NCBI RefSeq assembly: GCF_020519665.1 | Contig: NZ_CP084703.1 | Span: 4,340,001 to 4,404,000 of the forward strand | DNA: 64,000 bases | Direction: 5' to 3' | Origin: Bacillus shivajii | Lineage (GTDB): Bacteria; Bacillota; Bacilli; Bacillales; Salisediminibacteriaceae | Part shown: one piece after another, positions 9,058 through 22,396 of the stretch | How positions within the stretch are numbered: position 1 is the first letter of the stretch | Layout of the letters: each line of letters starts with the position of its first letter | The notes under the pieces: model-generated | Seen by the model: only the letters and a program-made list of their open reading frames with translations | What the model was told of the DNA's origin: nothing | Database searches by the model: none | Position numbers and translations under genes: made by a program

Positions 9058-10320
9058 TCAACTTGCTAACTCTTCCTCTTGCTCATTTTTCGCTCTTAAT
9101 TGTTTAATATCCGCACGAATGAATAAAGAAACAGCAAAGGCTACAATAAACATTCCACCGAAAATATACAATGTTAGTGCATAACTATTTGTTACTTCAC
9201 GAATCCAAGATGCGATAATTGGCCCTGCTAAACCAGCAGCTGACCAAGCAGTTAAAATGTACCCGTGAATCGCACCAAGTTGCTTCGTTCCAAACAAATC
9301 TCCGATGTATGCTGGAATCGAAGCAAAGCCACCACCGTAACAAGTGATAATTAAAAAGAGCACTAGCTGAAAAATCAATGCGTGTGTAATGCTTGGCAGT
9401 AATAAGAATGAGACAATTTGAATGGCAAAAAAGGCTGTATATACATTGGGGCGACCAATATAGTCTGAAATAGAAGCCCACCCAAGGCGACCAATTCCGT
9501 TAAAGAGACCCATTAATCCAACCATCGTTGCCGCTGCTGCTGCAGAAAGACCTGCAATTTCTTGCGCCATTGGCGACGCTAATGAAAGAATTGCAATTCC
9601 GCATGTAACGTTAATAAATAACATGATCCATAAATAATAAAAACGCTTTGTTTTCACCGCTTCATTTGCAGTTAACTGTGATAAGTCAGCAACAGCTGCT
9701 TTCTCTCCTGATGCGACTTTCTCTTTAAACCCTTCTGGTGCCCAACCTTCTGGTGGTCTCTCAAGATAAAGTGCCGATAGGACCATAATCGCAAAATAGA
9801 CGACTCCTAAAATATAAAACGTATTGGCTATCCCAGTTGAACTAATTAAGCTTGCCATAATTGGACTTGCGATCATTGCTGCAAAGCCAAATCCCATAAT
9901 AGCGAGCCCTGTTGCAAGTCCGCGGCGATCTGGGAACCACTTTACAAGCGTTGAAACCGGTGTAATATATCCAACTCCAAGACCAATTCCACCTAAGGCT
10001 CCATAAGTAATGTAAAATAAAATTAAACTCTCAATGCTTATTGCAAAACCAGCACCGACTAAACCGACACCGAAAAAACTTGCCGATACCAGTCCAGACT
10101 TACGAGGCCCATACTTTTCTACAAAGTGGCCCATAAAGGCAGCAGATAAGCCTAAAAATGCAATTGCAATACTAAATGTTAAAGAAATTGCACTTAAGCT
10201 CCAACCAAATTGTTCATGTAATGGATTTGTAAAGACACTCCATGCGTATACAGAACCGATTGAAACGTGAATCCCAACTGCAGCTAAAGCCATTAACCAA
10301 CGATTCTTTACTTTCCCCAT
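9058..10320 (-). CDS. OFA-family MFS transporter (oxalate/formate antiporter type)
   Basis: A 420-aa major facilitator protein with about twelve membrane spans. The N-terminus has the family signature GIHVSIGSVYAWSVF and the MFS loop 2-3 motif GHFVEKYGPRKSG. A central cytoplasmic loop lies near residues 190-230. Its place between a formate dehydrogenase-like enzyme and fdhD suggests formate or oxalate transport. The start ATG at 10320 follows GAAGGAG; longer upstream frames lack a site. A structured leader with a terminator precedes it. Confidence 0.85.
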   Translation of the reverse strand: MGKVKNRWLMALAAVGIHVSIGSVYAWSVFTNPLHEQFGWSLSAISLTFSIAIAFLGLSAAFMGHFVEKYGPRKSGLVSASFFGVGLVGAGFAISIESLILFYITYGALGGIGLGVGYITPVSTLVKWFPDRRGLATGLAIMGFGFAAMIASPIMASLISSTGIANTFYILGVVYFAIMVLSALYLERPPEGWAPEGFKEKVASGEKAAVADLSQLTANEAVKTKRFYYLWIMLFINVTCGIAILSLASPMAQEIAGLSAAAAATMVGLMGLFNGIGRLGWASISDYIGRPNVYTAFFAIQIVSFLLLPSITHALIFQLVLFLIITCYGGGFASIPAYIGDLFGTKQLGAIHGYILTAWSAAGLAGPIIASWIREVTNSYALTLYIFGGMFIVAFAVSLFIRADIKQLRAKNEQEEELAS

Positions 10321-10351
10321 GTCATTCACTCCTTCTCTTTCTAGTAACAAC

Positions 10352-10418
10352 AAAAAACCGCCGCATCTTCTTGTAGTCAATAAAAATAAAAATTGACATA
10401 GAAAATCATGCGCCGGTT
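10352..10418 (-). terminator. Terminator-like hairpin in the leader of the OFA transporter gene
   Basis: On the minus strand aaccggcgcat pairs with atgcggcggtt (one mismatch). A second nested stem, gtcaat/attgac, lies inside. The outer stem is followed by six T. It sits about 35 bases before the start codon, a position that suggests attenuation. Confidence 0.6.
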
Positions 10419-10524
10419 AGTATCAAACAGGTTCCCTGTTATAGGACCAACTCGAAATCGCTTTCATTAAATTGGTTAACATTTATCATTGACGACAGGT
10501 TCGCTATCTCATATCATAAATGTT
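10419..10524 (-). promoter_or_regulatory. Structured leader upstream of the OFA transporter gene, class unknown
   Basis: Read on the minus strand, it holds a 12-base inverted repeat (11 of 12 pairs; arms 10513-10524 and 10478-10489), a hairpin ACCAA...TTGGT, and a short hairpin AACAG-GGAAC-CTGTT. GAACCTGT occurs twice. With the terminator at 10352-10418 this looks like a regulatory RNA, or a DNA operator plus attenuator. I could not match it to a known riboswitch class. Confidence 0.4.
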
Positions 10525-10705
10525 ACAATTTCGTGAACTTTTTGATATAAAAAGAATACCTTTAATTTTTATTTTACGCAATAACTTTTTCAATTTTTTT
10601 GTTTATAAAGTCTTCTTCATTTTTAAAAACTGTCTTTTATTAAGAGGATTATGTTGGATATTGAATAGGTTCATATTTTCATAAGTAAACTAAGGTGATA
10701 AGTGG

Positions 10706-11554
10706 GTGAATACATTGAGTGAAATGAGTAGTCAAAGACCTATTGTTAAATTTAGAGATGGACAATTTCATTACGAAAACGATGAAATTGTCACTGAGTT
10801 CCCTTTAACGATTTTTGTAAATGATAATGAATTTGCAACAATGGTTTGTACTCCGATGTACTTTGAAGAAATGGTTGTTGGGTTTCTAGCTTCCGAAGGA
10901 GTGATCCGTTTTATAGATGACATTAAAAATATGAGAATTGATAGAGATAAGGGCATTGCTTATATCGAATTACATGCAGAACAAACGGTAAGCCAACAAT
11001 ACTATTCAAAACGCTTTATCGGATCTTGTTGTGGAAAAAGCAGACAATTTTATTTTTATAATGATGTCATCACAGCAAAGACGTCCACTTCAAATATGAC
11101 AATTGAGGCGGGAAAATGTATTCAATTAATGAGTCAAATGCAAGAAAGTAGTAATGTTTTTAAACAAACAGGTGGCGTACATAATGCCGCTATTTGTGAT
11201 TCAGATGGCATTATTGTAAGCCATACCGATATTGGCAGACATAACGCACTTGATAAGCTTTATGGACATTGTTTAATGAATCGAATTCCTATTAAAGATA
11301 AGGTGCTCGTGTTTAGTGGCCGACTCTCTTCAGAAGTATTGATGAAAGCAGCGAAAATAGGGGTGGGAATTGTCCTTTCAAAATCTGCGCCTACAGATTT
11401 AGCGATCAAATTAGCTGACGATTTAAATATTACAGCAGTTGGATTTATTAGAGGGACAACCTTTAATATTTATTCACACCCGGAAAGAATTACTGCTGAA
11501 AAAACCTTTAACAAGACCGAACAAACAACCGTTTCTGATGTAACCAATTCATAA
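10706..11554 (+). CDS. fdhD: Formate dehydrogenase accessory sulfurtransferase FdhD
   Basis: Carries sulfur to the molybdenum cofactor of formate dehydrogenase, acting with a cysteine desulfurase. The 282-aa protein has the C-terminal signature TGGVHNAAIC...DIGRHNALDKLYG and the FSGRLSSEVLMKA motif. The mobile cysteine loop reads GSCCGKSR, a Bacillus-type variant of the CxxC loop. The GTG start at 10706 has AAGGTG 8 bases upstream. It is transcribed away from the OFA transporter, DUF2294 and YdeP-type genes, which it probably serves. Confidence 0.93.
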   Translation: MNTLSEMSSQRPIVKFRDGQFHYENDEIVTEFPLTIFVNDNEFATMVCTPMYFEEMVVGFLASEGVIRFIDDIKNMRIDRDKGIAYIELHAEQTVSQQYYSKRFIGSCCGKSRQFYFYNDVITAKTSTSNMTIEAGKCIQLMSQMQESSNVFKQTGGVHNAAICDSDGIIVSHTDIGRHNALDKLYGHCLMNRIPIKDKVLVFSGRLSSEVLMKAAKIGVGIVLSKSAPTDLAIKLADDLNITAVGFIRGTTFNIYSHPERITAEKTFNKTEQTTVSDVTNS

Positions 11555-11614
11555 ACACCCATAACAAAGGCACATTATAGGAATTTTCATTAATATAAAA
11601 ACATGTAAACAAAA

Positions 11615-11654
11615 GGATACGGATGAGAATCTTTTCTCAGGTCCGTACCCTTTT
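11615..11654. terminator. Bidirectional terminator between fdhD and leuD
   Basis: Stem made of ggatacgga/tccgtacc and gagaa/ttctc. T-rich tails occur on both strands (cccttttcc on plus, ccttttgttt on minus), suiting the convergent genes. Confidence 0.75.
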
Positions 11655-11672
11655 CCATCCCTCCACACTTAT

Positions 11673-12281
11673 TCAAGCGCGTACCAATTGATATAACTTC
11701 TTTTTCCCATTTTCATACTTCATAATTTCTTCTTCATATTTTTCTGTAACTCCGATATCGTCCAATCCGTTTAATAACATTTCCTTTCGATAAGCGTCTG
11801 TATCAAATGCAAAAGATAAGCCAGAATCATCAATGACAAGTTGCTTTTCCAAATCAATCGTGAGCCTTAATGTGTTATTTTTTGCTTTATTAAACAGTAC
11901 GTCAACCTCTGCATTTGATAATGCAACTGGAAGAATACCATTTTTAAAACAATTATTATAAAAAATATCAGCAAAAGATGGCGCAATAATGACTTTAAAT
12001 CCGTAATCAAGAAGTGCCCAAGGAGCATGTTCACGTGAAGAACCGCAACCGAAATTATTTCTTGCTAGCAAAATGTTTGCTTGCTTTAATTTTTGGTGAT
12101 TTAAAATAAACTCCTCATTTTTTTGTTCACCGTCCTTATAGCGCCAATCATAAAATAAAAATTGGCCAAAACCAGAACGTTCGACACGTTTTAAAAATTG
12201 CTTTGGAATGATTTGATCTGTATCTACATTCGCTTTATCTAAAGGGGCTACTAATCCTGTCAATTTTTTAAATGGTTTCAC
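11673..12281 (-). CDS. leuD: 3-isopropylmalate dehydratase small subunit
   Basis: Swivel-domain subunit of isopropylmalate isomerase in leucine synthesis. The 202 aa include the family motifs [13 protein letters not shown] near the N-terminus, [15 protein letters not shown] in the middle and the [10 protein letters not shown] segment. It overlaps the stop of leuC by 4 bases, implying translational coupling, and is the last gene of the ilv-leu operon before the terminator. Confidence 0.96.
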   Translation of the reverse strand: MKPFKKLTGLVAPLDKANVDTDQIIPKQFLKRVERSGFGQFLFYDWRYKDGEQKNEEFILNHQKLKQANILLARNNFGCGSSREHAPWALLDYGFKVIIAPSFADIFYNNCFKNGILPVALSNAEVDVLFNKAKNNTLRLTIDLEKQLVIDDSGLSFAFDTDAYRKEMLLNGLDDIGVTEKYEEEIMKYENGKKKLYQLVRA

Positions 12282-13699
12282 GATGGCCCACTCCCTACTG
12301 CCGTTAATTCATGGACATTACAAAATCTCCCTTTAATTGCGGTGGCTGCTGCAAGTGTCGGGCTAACTAAATGTGTTCTCGCTCCTCTACCTTGGCGACC
12401 TTCGAAGTTACGATTCGAAGTAGAGGCACAGCGTTTCCCTGGAGGAACGACATCAGGGTTCATACTTAAACACATACTACACCCCGACTCTCGCCATTCA
12501 AACCCAGCATCTTTAAACACTTGATCTAAGCCCTCCTTTTCGGCTTGAACTTTGACTTGTTTAGACCCTGGAACAATTAATGCTGTCACATTTTCATTTA
12601 CGCTATGACCGGCTACGACATTCGCTGCTTCACGTAAATCTTCTAACCTAGAATTCGTACAAGATCCGATAAACACATAGTCGACCTCTACATCAGTCAT
12701 TTTTGTACCAGGTTTTAATCCCATGTAATCAAGAGCATGATACGCCGATTCTCGGTCGATACTGTTTTCCATTTTCTCAGGATTAGGGACAATATCGTTA
12801 ATCCCGATTCCCATGGATGGATTCGTTCCCCAAGTCACTTGTGGTTCTAAAGAGGACACATCGAAAGTAATGACTTTGTCATATACTGCTCCTTCATCTG
12901 TTTGTAACTGACGCCACGCTTTTACTGCTTCATCAAATTCTTTTCCTTTCGGCGTGTATTTTCGGTCTTTTAAATAGTTGAACGTTGTTTCATCAGGTGC
13001 GATTAACCCTGCTCGTGCACCAGCTTCAATCGACATATTACAGACCGTCATTCTTTCTTCCATACTCATCGCTTGGATTGCTTCACCTGTATATTCAATG
13101 ACGTATCCTGTCCCAAAATCTATACCGTAAGAAGCAATTAATCCGAGAATGACATCTTTTGCTGTTACTCCGCGCTGTAATTCGCCTTGAATGTCTACTT
13201 GTAACGTCTTCGGTTTTGATTGCCATAACGTTTGCGTAGCAAGTACGTGCTCTACTTCACTTGTACCAATCCCAAAAGCAAGTGCTCCAAATGCGCCGTG
13301 GGTCGACGTGTGACTGTCTCCACAAACGATCGTTTTCCCTGGCAACGTCAATCCTAATTCCGGACCAATAACATGGACAATTCCTTGTTCATCACTTTGC
13401 AAATCAGCTAATGGAACGCTAAATTCTGTACAGTTTTTTTCTAATGTACTTATTTGTTTCGAGGCGACTTTGTCATTGATAACGAGTGGATTTACGGTTG
13501 GAACATTGTGATCCATCGTCGCAAACGTTAATTCAGGTCTTCTTACTTTTCTACCTGCCATTCGTAATCCTTCAAACGCTTGAGGTGAGGTGACTTCATG
13601 GACCATATGCAAGTCGATATACATTAATGTCGGTTTGTCTTCTTCAGCTTTGACGACATGTTGGTCCCATATTTTTTCAAAAAGTGTTTTTTTCGTCAT
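12278..13699 (-). CDS. leuC: 3-isopropylmalate dehydratase large subunit
   Basis: Aconitase-type subunit carrying a [4Fe-4S] cluster. Cys347 (GSCTNSR), Cys407 and Cys410 (GCSMC) match the three cluster ligands of the family. The substrate-binding motifs [14 protein letters not shown] and DHNVPT are present, and the 473-aa length is usual. It overlaps leuB and leuD by 4 bases each. Confidence 0.97.
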   Translation of the reverse strand: MTKKTLFEKIWDQHVVKAEEDKPTLMYIDLHMVHEVTSPQAFEGLRMAGRKVRRPELTFATMDHNVPTVNPLVINDKVASKQISTLEKNCTEFSVPLADLQSDEQGIVHVIGPELGLTLPGKTIVCGDSHTSTHGAFGALAFGIGTSEVEHVLATQTLWQSKPKTLQVDIQGELQRGVTAKDVILGLIASYGIDFGTGYVIEYTGEAIQAMSMEERMTVCNMSIEAGARAGLIAPDETTFNYLKDRKYTPKGKEFDEAVKAWRQLQTDEGAVYDKVITFDVSSLEPQVTWGTNPSMGIGINDIVPNPEKMENSIDRESAYHALDYMGLKPGTKMTDVEVDYVFIGSCTNSRLEDLREAANVVAGHSVNENVTALIVPGSKQVKVQAEKEGLDQVFKDAGFEWRESGCSMCLSMNPDVVPPGKRCASTSNRNFEGRQGRGARTHLVSPTLAAATAIKGRFCNVHELTAVGSGPS

Positions 13700-14810
13700 G
13701 ACTGTTTCACCTTCTCTTTTGACCGTTTATTCAACGTAATTTCTCGGTAGTGAACTCGAACGACTTTCCCCATCTCTTCTGTCGATATGACCTTTTCTCC
13801 GTTCCTTGCAATATCTTGTGTACGGTATCCTTCTTCTAGCGCCGCTTCGATTGCTTCTTCAATCGCATTTGCTTCTTCTGTTAAGTGAAACGAATATTTC
13901 AACAGCATCGCTACAGAAGATAATGTCGCTAAAGGGTTGGCTTTGCTTAAGCCAGCAATATCTGGGGCTGAACCGTGAATAGGCTCATATAGGCCAGGAC
14001 CAGATGCACCTAAACTTGCAGATGGTAACATTCCTAATGAACCTGTGATCATTGAGGCTTCATCACTTAAAATATCTCCAAACATGTTTTCTGTTACAAG
14101 TACATCAAATTGATCCGGATCACGGATTAATTGCATCGCAGCGTTATCAACGAGCATGTGCTCTAACGAAACATCTTCATAATCTTTGGCTATACGTTCT
14201 GCTGTTTCTCTCCATAACCTACTACTCTCTAAAACATTTGCTTTATCAACAGAAGTAACTCTTTTCTCTCTTAACCTAGCAAGTTCAAAAGCTTTACGTA
14301 ATATTCTTTCCATTTCAGCTTCTGTATAGAAAAGCGTGTCGACTACTTCTAACCCTTGCTCTGTACTTCTCCTTTCTCGAGGCTCCCCAAAATACAATCC
14401 TCCCGTTAATTCCCTGACAATGAGTAGGTCTGCCCCTCGAACAACCTCAGGTTTTAAAGGTGATGAATCAAGTAAAGCCGAATACACATTTACAGGGCGA
14501 AGATTTGCAAAAAGCTGTAAAGATTTCCTTAGATCTAGTAAACCTTTTTCTGGCTTACGCGATGGGGCTTCTTGATCCCATTTAGGCCCCCCGACAGCCC
14601 CAAGTAAAATGGCATCATTTTGTTTACAAAGCTGTACCGTTTCTTTTGGAAGTGGTGTTCCCTCTTCATCAACAGCCACTCCCCCGATCTTGCCATATTG
14701 ATATTCAAACGAATGTCCATATTGCTTTCCGACCTCTTCTAAAAGTAAAACAGCTTCTTTTGTTATTTCTGGCCCAATGCCATCTCCTTCAAGAATCGCA
14801 ATTTTCTTCA

Positions 14811-14811
<1 letters not shown>
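13696..14811 (-). CDS. leuB: 3-isopropylmalate dehydrogenase
   Basis: NAD-dependent oxidative decarboxylase of leucine synthesis, 371 aa. It starts with the nucleotide-fold signature [11 protein letters not shown]. The Arg/substrate motif [13 protein letters not shown] and the conserved [19 protein letters not shown] block are intact, including the metal-binding aspartates. Its ATG overlaps the leuA stop by one base (TAATG) and its end overlaps leuC by four. Confidence 0.97.
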
Positions 14812-17463
<2,652 letters not shown>

Positions 17464-17733
17464 TTAGTGTTGTTGCGCTGTTAGTTTAGAAAACTGCTCT
17501 GATATATCCGTAATATTCAGGACATCAATTTGTTTGTCTAGTTGTTTCTTTATTTGTTGCACAACTTTTTCTTCCTTCACATTTACTACGATCGTCATTA
17601 ATGACGTTTCTTGGTCATCAATTGGGGCGACAGAGAGACTATCAATATTAAAACCTTTTTTCAAAAATAGACTCGTTACTCGATTTAAAACCCCTAACTG
17701 ATTCGTTACAACAATCGACAATGTTCTTTTCAT
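17464..17733 (-). CDS. ilvN: Acetolactate synthase small (regulatory) subunit, short form
   Basis: ACT-domain regulatory subunit of acetohydroxyacid synthase, which binds valine. At 89 aa it contains only the ACT domain ([23 protein letters not shown]). It lacks the C-terminal half found in the roughly 170-aa IlvH of B. subtilis. The frame ends cleanly with no leftover coding sequence before ilvC, so this is probably a genuine short form as in E. coli IlvN. Its ATG overlaps the ilvB stop by 4 bases. Confidence 0.9.
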   Translation of the reverse strand: MKRTLSIVVTNQLGVLNRVTSLFLKKGFNIDSLSVAPIDDQETSLMTIVVNVKEEKVVQQIKKQLDKQIDVLNITDISEQFSKLTAQQH

Positions 17734-19448
17734 GGCTTTACCCCCACCATTTCATGTATTCCTTTGCCTGGAGCGATCATCGGATAGACATTTTCATCTG
17801 GTGTAACATGACAATCGATGATGTAAGGCTCACGAAGCGCAAGCGATGTATTCAAAGCATCGGTAAAGTCTTTTTCACAATCGACTTTGCTTCCCTTTAT
17901 TCCGTATGCCTCAGCCATTTTTACATAATCAGGCTGATTCGGAAGTAACGATTCTGCGTATCTTTCTTTATAAAAAAGTTGTTGCCATTGGCGAACCATC
18001 CCCATCGATTTGTTGTTAACAACAACAACAATGACAGGTAAGTTGTATTCTTTTAATAATGCTAACTCTTGTAACGTCATCTGGAATCCAGCGTCACCTA
18101 AAAGAGCCACAACTGTTGAATCCGTTAACCCTATTTGCGCACCGATTGCAGCAGGTAAGCCAAACCCCATTGTCCCTAATCCTCCTGACGTAATCCATTT
18201 GTTTGGACGATCAAAAGGATAATATTGTGCAGACCACATTTGATGTTGACCAACGTCTGTCGCAATTGCTGCTTCTCCATTTGTGCATTTATAAACAAGT
18301 TCGACTAACTTTTGTGGCTTCATCGTCGTCTCATCTTCTTTATACCAAAGTGGATTTTCCGATTTATCATTTTGCAGCTTTTCCCGCCACTTGCGATAAT
18401 CGGTTTCTGGTTTTGGCTCGGATAACAGCATCTTCAATGTTTCCTTCGCATCACCTATAACAGGTACATGCGTTGTCACATTTTTATTAATCTCTGCAGA
18501 GTCAATATCAACATGGACAACTTTTGCATTTGGAGCAAAGTGCGTTAAGTTACCCGTAAGTCGATCATCAAACCGTGCGCCAATGTTGATAAGTAAGTCC
18601 GCTTCATAAAGAGACATGTTAGCCGCATATGTTCCGTGCATTCCGGCCATCCCTAAAAAAAGAGGATGACTAGCTGGAAAACCTCCAAGCCCAAGTAATG
18701 TATTCGTAACAGGAAGCTTATATTGTTCGGCAAATTGTTTTAGTTCTTCTGACGCCTTTCCGTGAAGGACACCTGCACCAGCTAGAACGACTGGCTGTGA
18801 CGCTTCTTCCAAAGCTTTAATAACTTCATTTATAGACTGCTTATCTGGTGTACTTTGAACACGATAGCCAGGAAGGTTAACGGGTTCAGTGTAGTTAAAT
18901 GGACCGTTTGCAGCTGATAAATCTTTCGGTATATCGATCAGTACGGGACCTGGTCTACCTGTTGTTGCGATATGGAAAGCCTCTTTAATAATGCGAGGTA
19001 AATCTTTCACATCTTGCAATTGATAGTTATGTTTTGTAATGGGCATTGATATACCAAGTGTCGGTGCCTCTTGAAAGGCGTCTGACCCTAGGGCATGAGA
19101 ATGTACTTGGCCAGTAAAGACAACTAATGGTAGTGAATCAATCATGGCATCAGCTAATCCTGTCACTACATTTGTTGCTCCTGGTCCAGAAGTTGCGACG
19201 ACAACTCCTGGTTTACCTGTTACTCGTGCATATCCTTCTGCTGCATGTATCGCTCCTTGTTCGTGACGCGGCAACACATGCCGTATCCCTCCGTCATACA
19301 ATGCGTCATAAATATTTAAAACAGCACCACCTGGATATCCAAAAACGACATCTACTTCTTCTTGCTTCAAAGCTTCTACCAACATTTTTGAACAAGACAT
19401 CACTTGACTCGTTTTGTTCAATTTCTTTTCTTCAGTCATAAGATCCAT
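17730..19448 (-). CDS. ilvB: Acetolactate synthase large (catalytic) subunit
   Basis: ThDP- and FAD-dependent enzyme forming acetolactate and acetohydroxybutyrate. The N-terminal ThDP-PYR domain has [16 protein letters not shown] and catalytic Glu63 ([15 protein letters not shown]). The C-terminal ThDP-PP domain has the [18 protein letters not shown] motif that binds Mg-ThDP. The ATG at 19448 has a GGGGGAA site; upstream in-frame codons lack one. Length 572 aa. Confidence 0.97.
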   Translation of the reverse strand: MDLMTEEKKLNKTSQVMSCSKMLVEALKQEEVDVVFGYPGGAVLNIYDALYDGGIRHVLPRHEQGAIHAAEGYARVTGKPGVVVATSGPGATNVVTGLADAMIDSLPLVVFTGQVHSHALGSDAFQEAPTLGISMPITKHNYQLQDVKDLPRIIKEAFHIATTGRPGPVLIDIPKDLSAANGPFNYTEPVNLPGYRVQSTPDKQSINEVIKALEEASQPVVLAGAGVLHGKASEELKQFAEQYKLPVTNTLLGLGGFPASHPLFLGMAGMHGTYAANMSLYEADLLINIGARFDDRLTGNLTHFAPNAKVVHVDIDSAEINKNVTTHVPVIGDAKETLKMLLSEPKPETDYRKWREKLQNDKSENPLWYKEDETTMKPQKLVELVYKCTNGEAAIATDVGQHQMWSAQYYPFDRPNKWITSGGLGTMGFGLPAAIGAQIGLTDSTVVALLGDAGFQMTLQELALLKEYNLPVIVVVVNNKSMGMVRQWQQLFYKERYAESLLPNQPDYVKMAEAYGIKGSKVDCEKDFTDALNTSLALREPYIIDCHVTPDENVYPMIAPGKGIHEMVGVKP

Positions 19449-19478
19449 CGTATATTCCCCCCTTAAGCCAATCACGAT

Positions 19479-21146
19479 TTAGACTTTTAGGACACCACCG
19501 GTATTGGCAGAAGTAACAAGCTTTGCGTAGCGGACTAAGTATCCTGATTTCACTTTCGATTCTGGTGGCTGCCAATGTTGTTTTCTTGTCTCTAGCTCTT
19601 CATCTGAAACTTGTAAATGAATCGTACGTTCATGTAAATCAATTTGAATTTTATCTCCGTTTTCGACAAAAGCGACCGGACCACCCTCCGCAGCCTCTGG
19701 TGAAACGTGACCAATCGATATACCACGAGTCGCACCTGAAAAGCGTCCATCTGTAAGTAATGCCACTTTTGTTGATAACCCTCTTCCTGCAATCGCAGAG
19801 GTCGGAGCAAGCATCTCTGGCATACCAGGGCCACCTTTTGGCCCTTCATAACGAATAACAACGACGTGACCTTCTTTTACCGTTCCGTTATTAATGCCTT
19901 CTTGCGCTTCATCTTGTGACTCAAAAACGATCGCTTCTCCTTCAAAGTAACGAATCGAAGGATCGACTGCACCAACTTTAATGACTGATCCGTTCGGTGC
20001 TAAGTTTCCGAATAAAGCCGATAACCCGCCAACAGGGCTATACGCTGTATCCTGACTTCGAATGACATCACCGTTTGTAATTTCCGCATTTGCCACTGTT
20101 TCACCAATCGTTTTCCCTGATATCGTTATTCTCTCTGGGTGTATTGCCCCTTCAATTTTGCATAGTTCATTAATTATGGCGCTTACCCCTCCAGCTTCAT
20201 GAACATCTTGCATTGAATAATCAGAAGCTGGGCTAATTTTACTTAAATACGGCACTCGTTCAGCAATCGTGTTTATTTCATCCATGCTATATTCAATGCC
20301 AGCTTCGTGGGCAATTGCTAACGTGTGTAAAACAGTGTTTGTGGATCCACCCATTGCCATATCGAGAGCAAACGCATCATCGATCGCTTCTTTTGTCATT
20401 AAATCTCTTGGTCGAACATCTTCTTCTACCATTCGAATAAGATGTTTTGCTGCATCCTTAATCAGCTGATGACGCCCATCAGATGTCGCAACAATTGTTC
20501 CGTTACCTGGAAGGGCGACACCGAGCATTTCCATCAATGTATTCATTGAGTTTGCGGTGAACATTCCAGAACAAGAACCACATGTCGGACAAGCACTTGT
20601 TTCTAATTCTAATAATTCTTCTCTGGACATTTTTCCTGATAAATAACCTCCTACCCCTTCAAAAACAGAGGCTAGTGATAGGGACTTACCATCACTTGAA
20701 CGCCCTGCTTCCATTGGGCCACCAGATACAAAAACTGACGGTACATTCGTTCTAGCTGAAGCCATAAGCATGCCTGGTGTAATTTTGTCACAGTTCGGAA
20801 TATAAAAGACTCCGTCAAACCAATGCGCATTAATAACGGTCTCTGCTGAGTCGGCAATAAGTTCTCTACTTGGTAAAGAATACCTCATTCCGATATGGCC
20901 CATCGCAATGCCATCATCTACACCAATCGTGTTAAATTCAAAGGGCACCCCGCCTGCCTCACGAATTGCCTCTTTAACAACTTCTGCAAACTTATTTAAG
21001 TGCATATGCCCCGGAATAATATCGACATAAGAGTTACAAACGCCGATAAACGGTTTATCCATATCTTCTGGGGCAACCCCAGCAGCATGTAATAGGCTTC
21101 TATGAGGTGCGCGATCGACCCCTTTCGTAATCGTATGACTTCTCAT
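19479..21146 (-). CDS. ilvD: Dihydroxy-acid dehydratase
   Basis: Iron-sulfur dehydratase making the 2-oxo acids of valine and isoleucine. Motifs include [31 protein letters not shown] and [18 protein letters not shown], containing the three cluster cysteines, plus the C-terminal [11 protein letters not shown] segment. The ATG at 21146 has AAGGAGTG upstream and gives 555 aa, close to the usual length. Confidence 0.97.
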   Translation of the reverse strand: MRSHTITKGVDRAPHRSLLHAAGVAPEDMDKPFIGVCNSYVDIIPGHMHLNKFAEVVKEAIREAGGVPFEFNTIGVDDGIAMGHIGMRYSLPSRELIADSAETVINAHWFDGVFYIPNCDKITPGMLMASARTNVPSVFVSGGPMEAGRSSDGKSLSLASVFEGVGGYLSGKMSREELLELETSACPTCGSCSGMFTANSMNTLMEMLGVALPGNGTIVATSDGRHQLIKDAAKHLIRMVEEDVRPRDLMTKEAIDDAFALDMAMGGSTNTVLHTLAIAHEAGIEYSMDEINTIAERVPYLSKISPASDYSMQDVHEAGGVSAIINELCKIEGAIHPERITISGKTIGETVANAEITNGDVIRSQDTAYSPVGGLSALFGNLAPNGSVIKVGAVDPSIRYFEGEAIVFESQDEAQEGINNGTVKEGHVVVIRYEGPKGGPGMPEMLAPTSAIAGRGLSTKVALLTDGRFSGATRGISIGHVSPEAAEGGPVAFVENGDKIQIDLHERTIHLQVSDEELETRKQHWQPPESKVKSGYLVRYAKLVTSANTGGVLKV

Positions 21147-21180
21147 GATTTCACTCCTTAAATGAGTTTGTATCTTTTTT

Positions 21181-22083
21181 TTATCCAGCATGGTTTTCTG
21201 CATTTGTATAGACAGGAACACCATCTCTTACAACTAATTCTCGAAAGGCATTTAATAATGTGTGGGTATGTTTTCCTGGAGTACCGTCTGCAATGTCCCG
21301 ACTATCAACCTTTACGACCGGTACAACTTCAGCTGCTGTTCCAGTTAAGAAAACTTCATCTGCAACGAACACATCATGCCTTGTAAAAGGTTCTTCTTTA
21401 ACGGTATATCCACGTTCTCTCGCAAGTTCAATAATCGCATTACGTGTAATCCCTTCAAGCGCTCCTACATAGCTTGGCGGCGTATATAACACTCGATTTT
21501 TTAAAAGAAAAATGTTTTGCCCCGAGCCTTCCGCTACATAACCTTCTGTATTTAATGTTAACGCTTCATCTGCTCCTGCTTTTGTCGCTTCAACTTTTAA
21601 CAAAATATTGTTTAGATAATTGAGCGATTTTACTTTTGGGCTCAATATATCGGGTCTCGACCTTCTTGTCGGTACGGTGACCATCTCAATCCCTTTGTCG
21701 TACAAATCATTTGAAAATAAAGCTAGTTGCTCTGCAATGATAATAAGTTGAGGATGATGGCATTTGGCTGGATCTAACCCTAAATCCCCGACACCTCTTG
21801 AAACAACAATACGAATATACGCTTGATCTTTAAATTCATTGATTCGCATTGTTTCAACAACAATTTGTTCAAGTTCCTCAATCGTGTAAGGAACCTCTAG
21901 AAGAATGGACTTAGCCGAATCAAACAACCTTTCTAAATGCTCACGTAAACGGAACACATTCCCTCCATACATTCGAATACCTTCGAAAATCCCATCACCA
22001 TAAAGTAACCCATGGTCATACACAGAAATTTTCGCATGTTCCTTTTCTACAAATTCACCATCAATAAAAACCCATCGGCTCAT
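21181..22083 (-). CDS. ilvE: Branched-chain-amino-acid aminotransferase (class IV)
   Basis: PLP-dependent transaminase for the last step of valine, leucine and isoleucine synthesis. Catalytic Lys152 is in [16 protein letters not shown]. The N-terminal [17 protein letters not shown] and the phosphate-binding [11 protein letters not shown] and GTAAEVVPV segments are typical of fold type IV. The second of two nearby ATGs (22083) has AAGGAG at 7 bases and was chosen. It is the first gene of the operon after the riboswitch leader. Confidence 0.95.
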   Translation of the reverse strand: MSRWVFIDGEFVEKEHAKISVYDHGLLYGDGIFEGIRMYGGNVFRLREHLERLFDSAKSILLEVPYTIEELEQIVVETMRINEFKDQAYIRIVVSRGVGDLGLDPAKCHHPQLIIIAEQLALFSNDLYDKGIEMVTVPTRRSRPDILSPKVKSLNYLNNILLKVEATKAGADEALTLNTEGYVAEGSGQNIFLLKNRVLYTPPSYVGALEGITRNAIIELARERGYTVKEEPFTRHDVFVADEVFLTGTAAEVVPVVKVDSRDIADGTPGKHTHTLLNAFRELVVRDGVPVYTNAENHAG

Positions 22084-22134
22084 CCTCATTCTCCTTCCTG
22101 ATAATTAATTTGATTTTTCTGATTTTATAGGGGT

Positions 22135-22206
22135 AAAAAAAGACTCTGCGGGATGGTAGACACACCAAATAAATCTTTTGGGCGTATCAGAACCTTTCCG
22201 CAGAGG
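22135..22206 (-). terminator. Riboswitch-controlled intrinsic terminator of the ilv-leu operon
   Basis: On the minus strand CTCTGCGG pairs perfectly with CCGCAGAG around a nested stem (GATACGCC/GGTGTGTC). A run of seven T follows. The 5' arm overlaps the last bases of the aptamer, so ligand binding should compete with terminator formation. Confidence 0.85.
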
Positions 22207-22311
22207 CTTTTATCCTCACGGTGTACATCTTATAAATGATGCTAGTATCGCTCGGACCAATCGCCACTGTATTTTATACAATAACCGGAACCCTAGATAC
22301 CCTTCTGATTT
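22195..22311 (-). ncRNA. ykkC-fold riboswitch, probable ppGpp (subtype 2a) class
   Basis: The minus-strand leader contains the ykkC consensus blocks in order: GGGTATCTAGGGTTCCGG, then TTGGTCCGAGCGATAC, then ACACCGTGAGGATAAAAGCC. These are the conserved P1/P1b junction and P2-P3 elements of the ykkC fold. Fold members sense guanidine, ppGpp or PRPP. The ppGpp class is the one known to control branched-chain amino acid operons, so that ligand is inferred from context. No T-box sequence is present in this leader. Confidence 0.85.
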
Positions 22312-22363
22312 CCAACACTTTTGTGCTGTTATCTGTTAAATCATCTGTATTAAATTGTTTGCT

Positions 22364-22392
22364 ATTTTAATACCAGGTATCAACCGCGTCAA
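22364..22392 (-). promoter_or_regulatory. Sigma-A promoter of the ilv-leu operon
   Basis: Minus-strand -35 TTGACG (22387-22392) and -10 TAAAAT (22364-22369) with a 17-base spacer. Transcription would start near 22357, about 45 bases before the aptamer. Confidence 0.8.
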
Positions 22393-22396
22393 GTTG

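Noticed and set aside
22301-22320. TPP riboswitch before the OFA transporter or ilvE
   Set aside because: GAACCTGT-like sequence in the OFA leader (10419-10524) recalls part of the TPP consensus, but the CTGAGA and matching 5' domain are missing; the ilvE leader fits ykkC.
22135-22380. T-box leader for the ilv-leu operon
   Set aside because: No T-box (tggnaccgcg-like) sequence or specifier stem was found. The conserved blocks match the ykkC fold instead.
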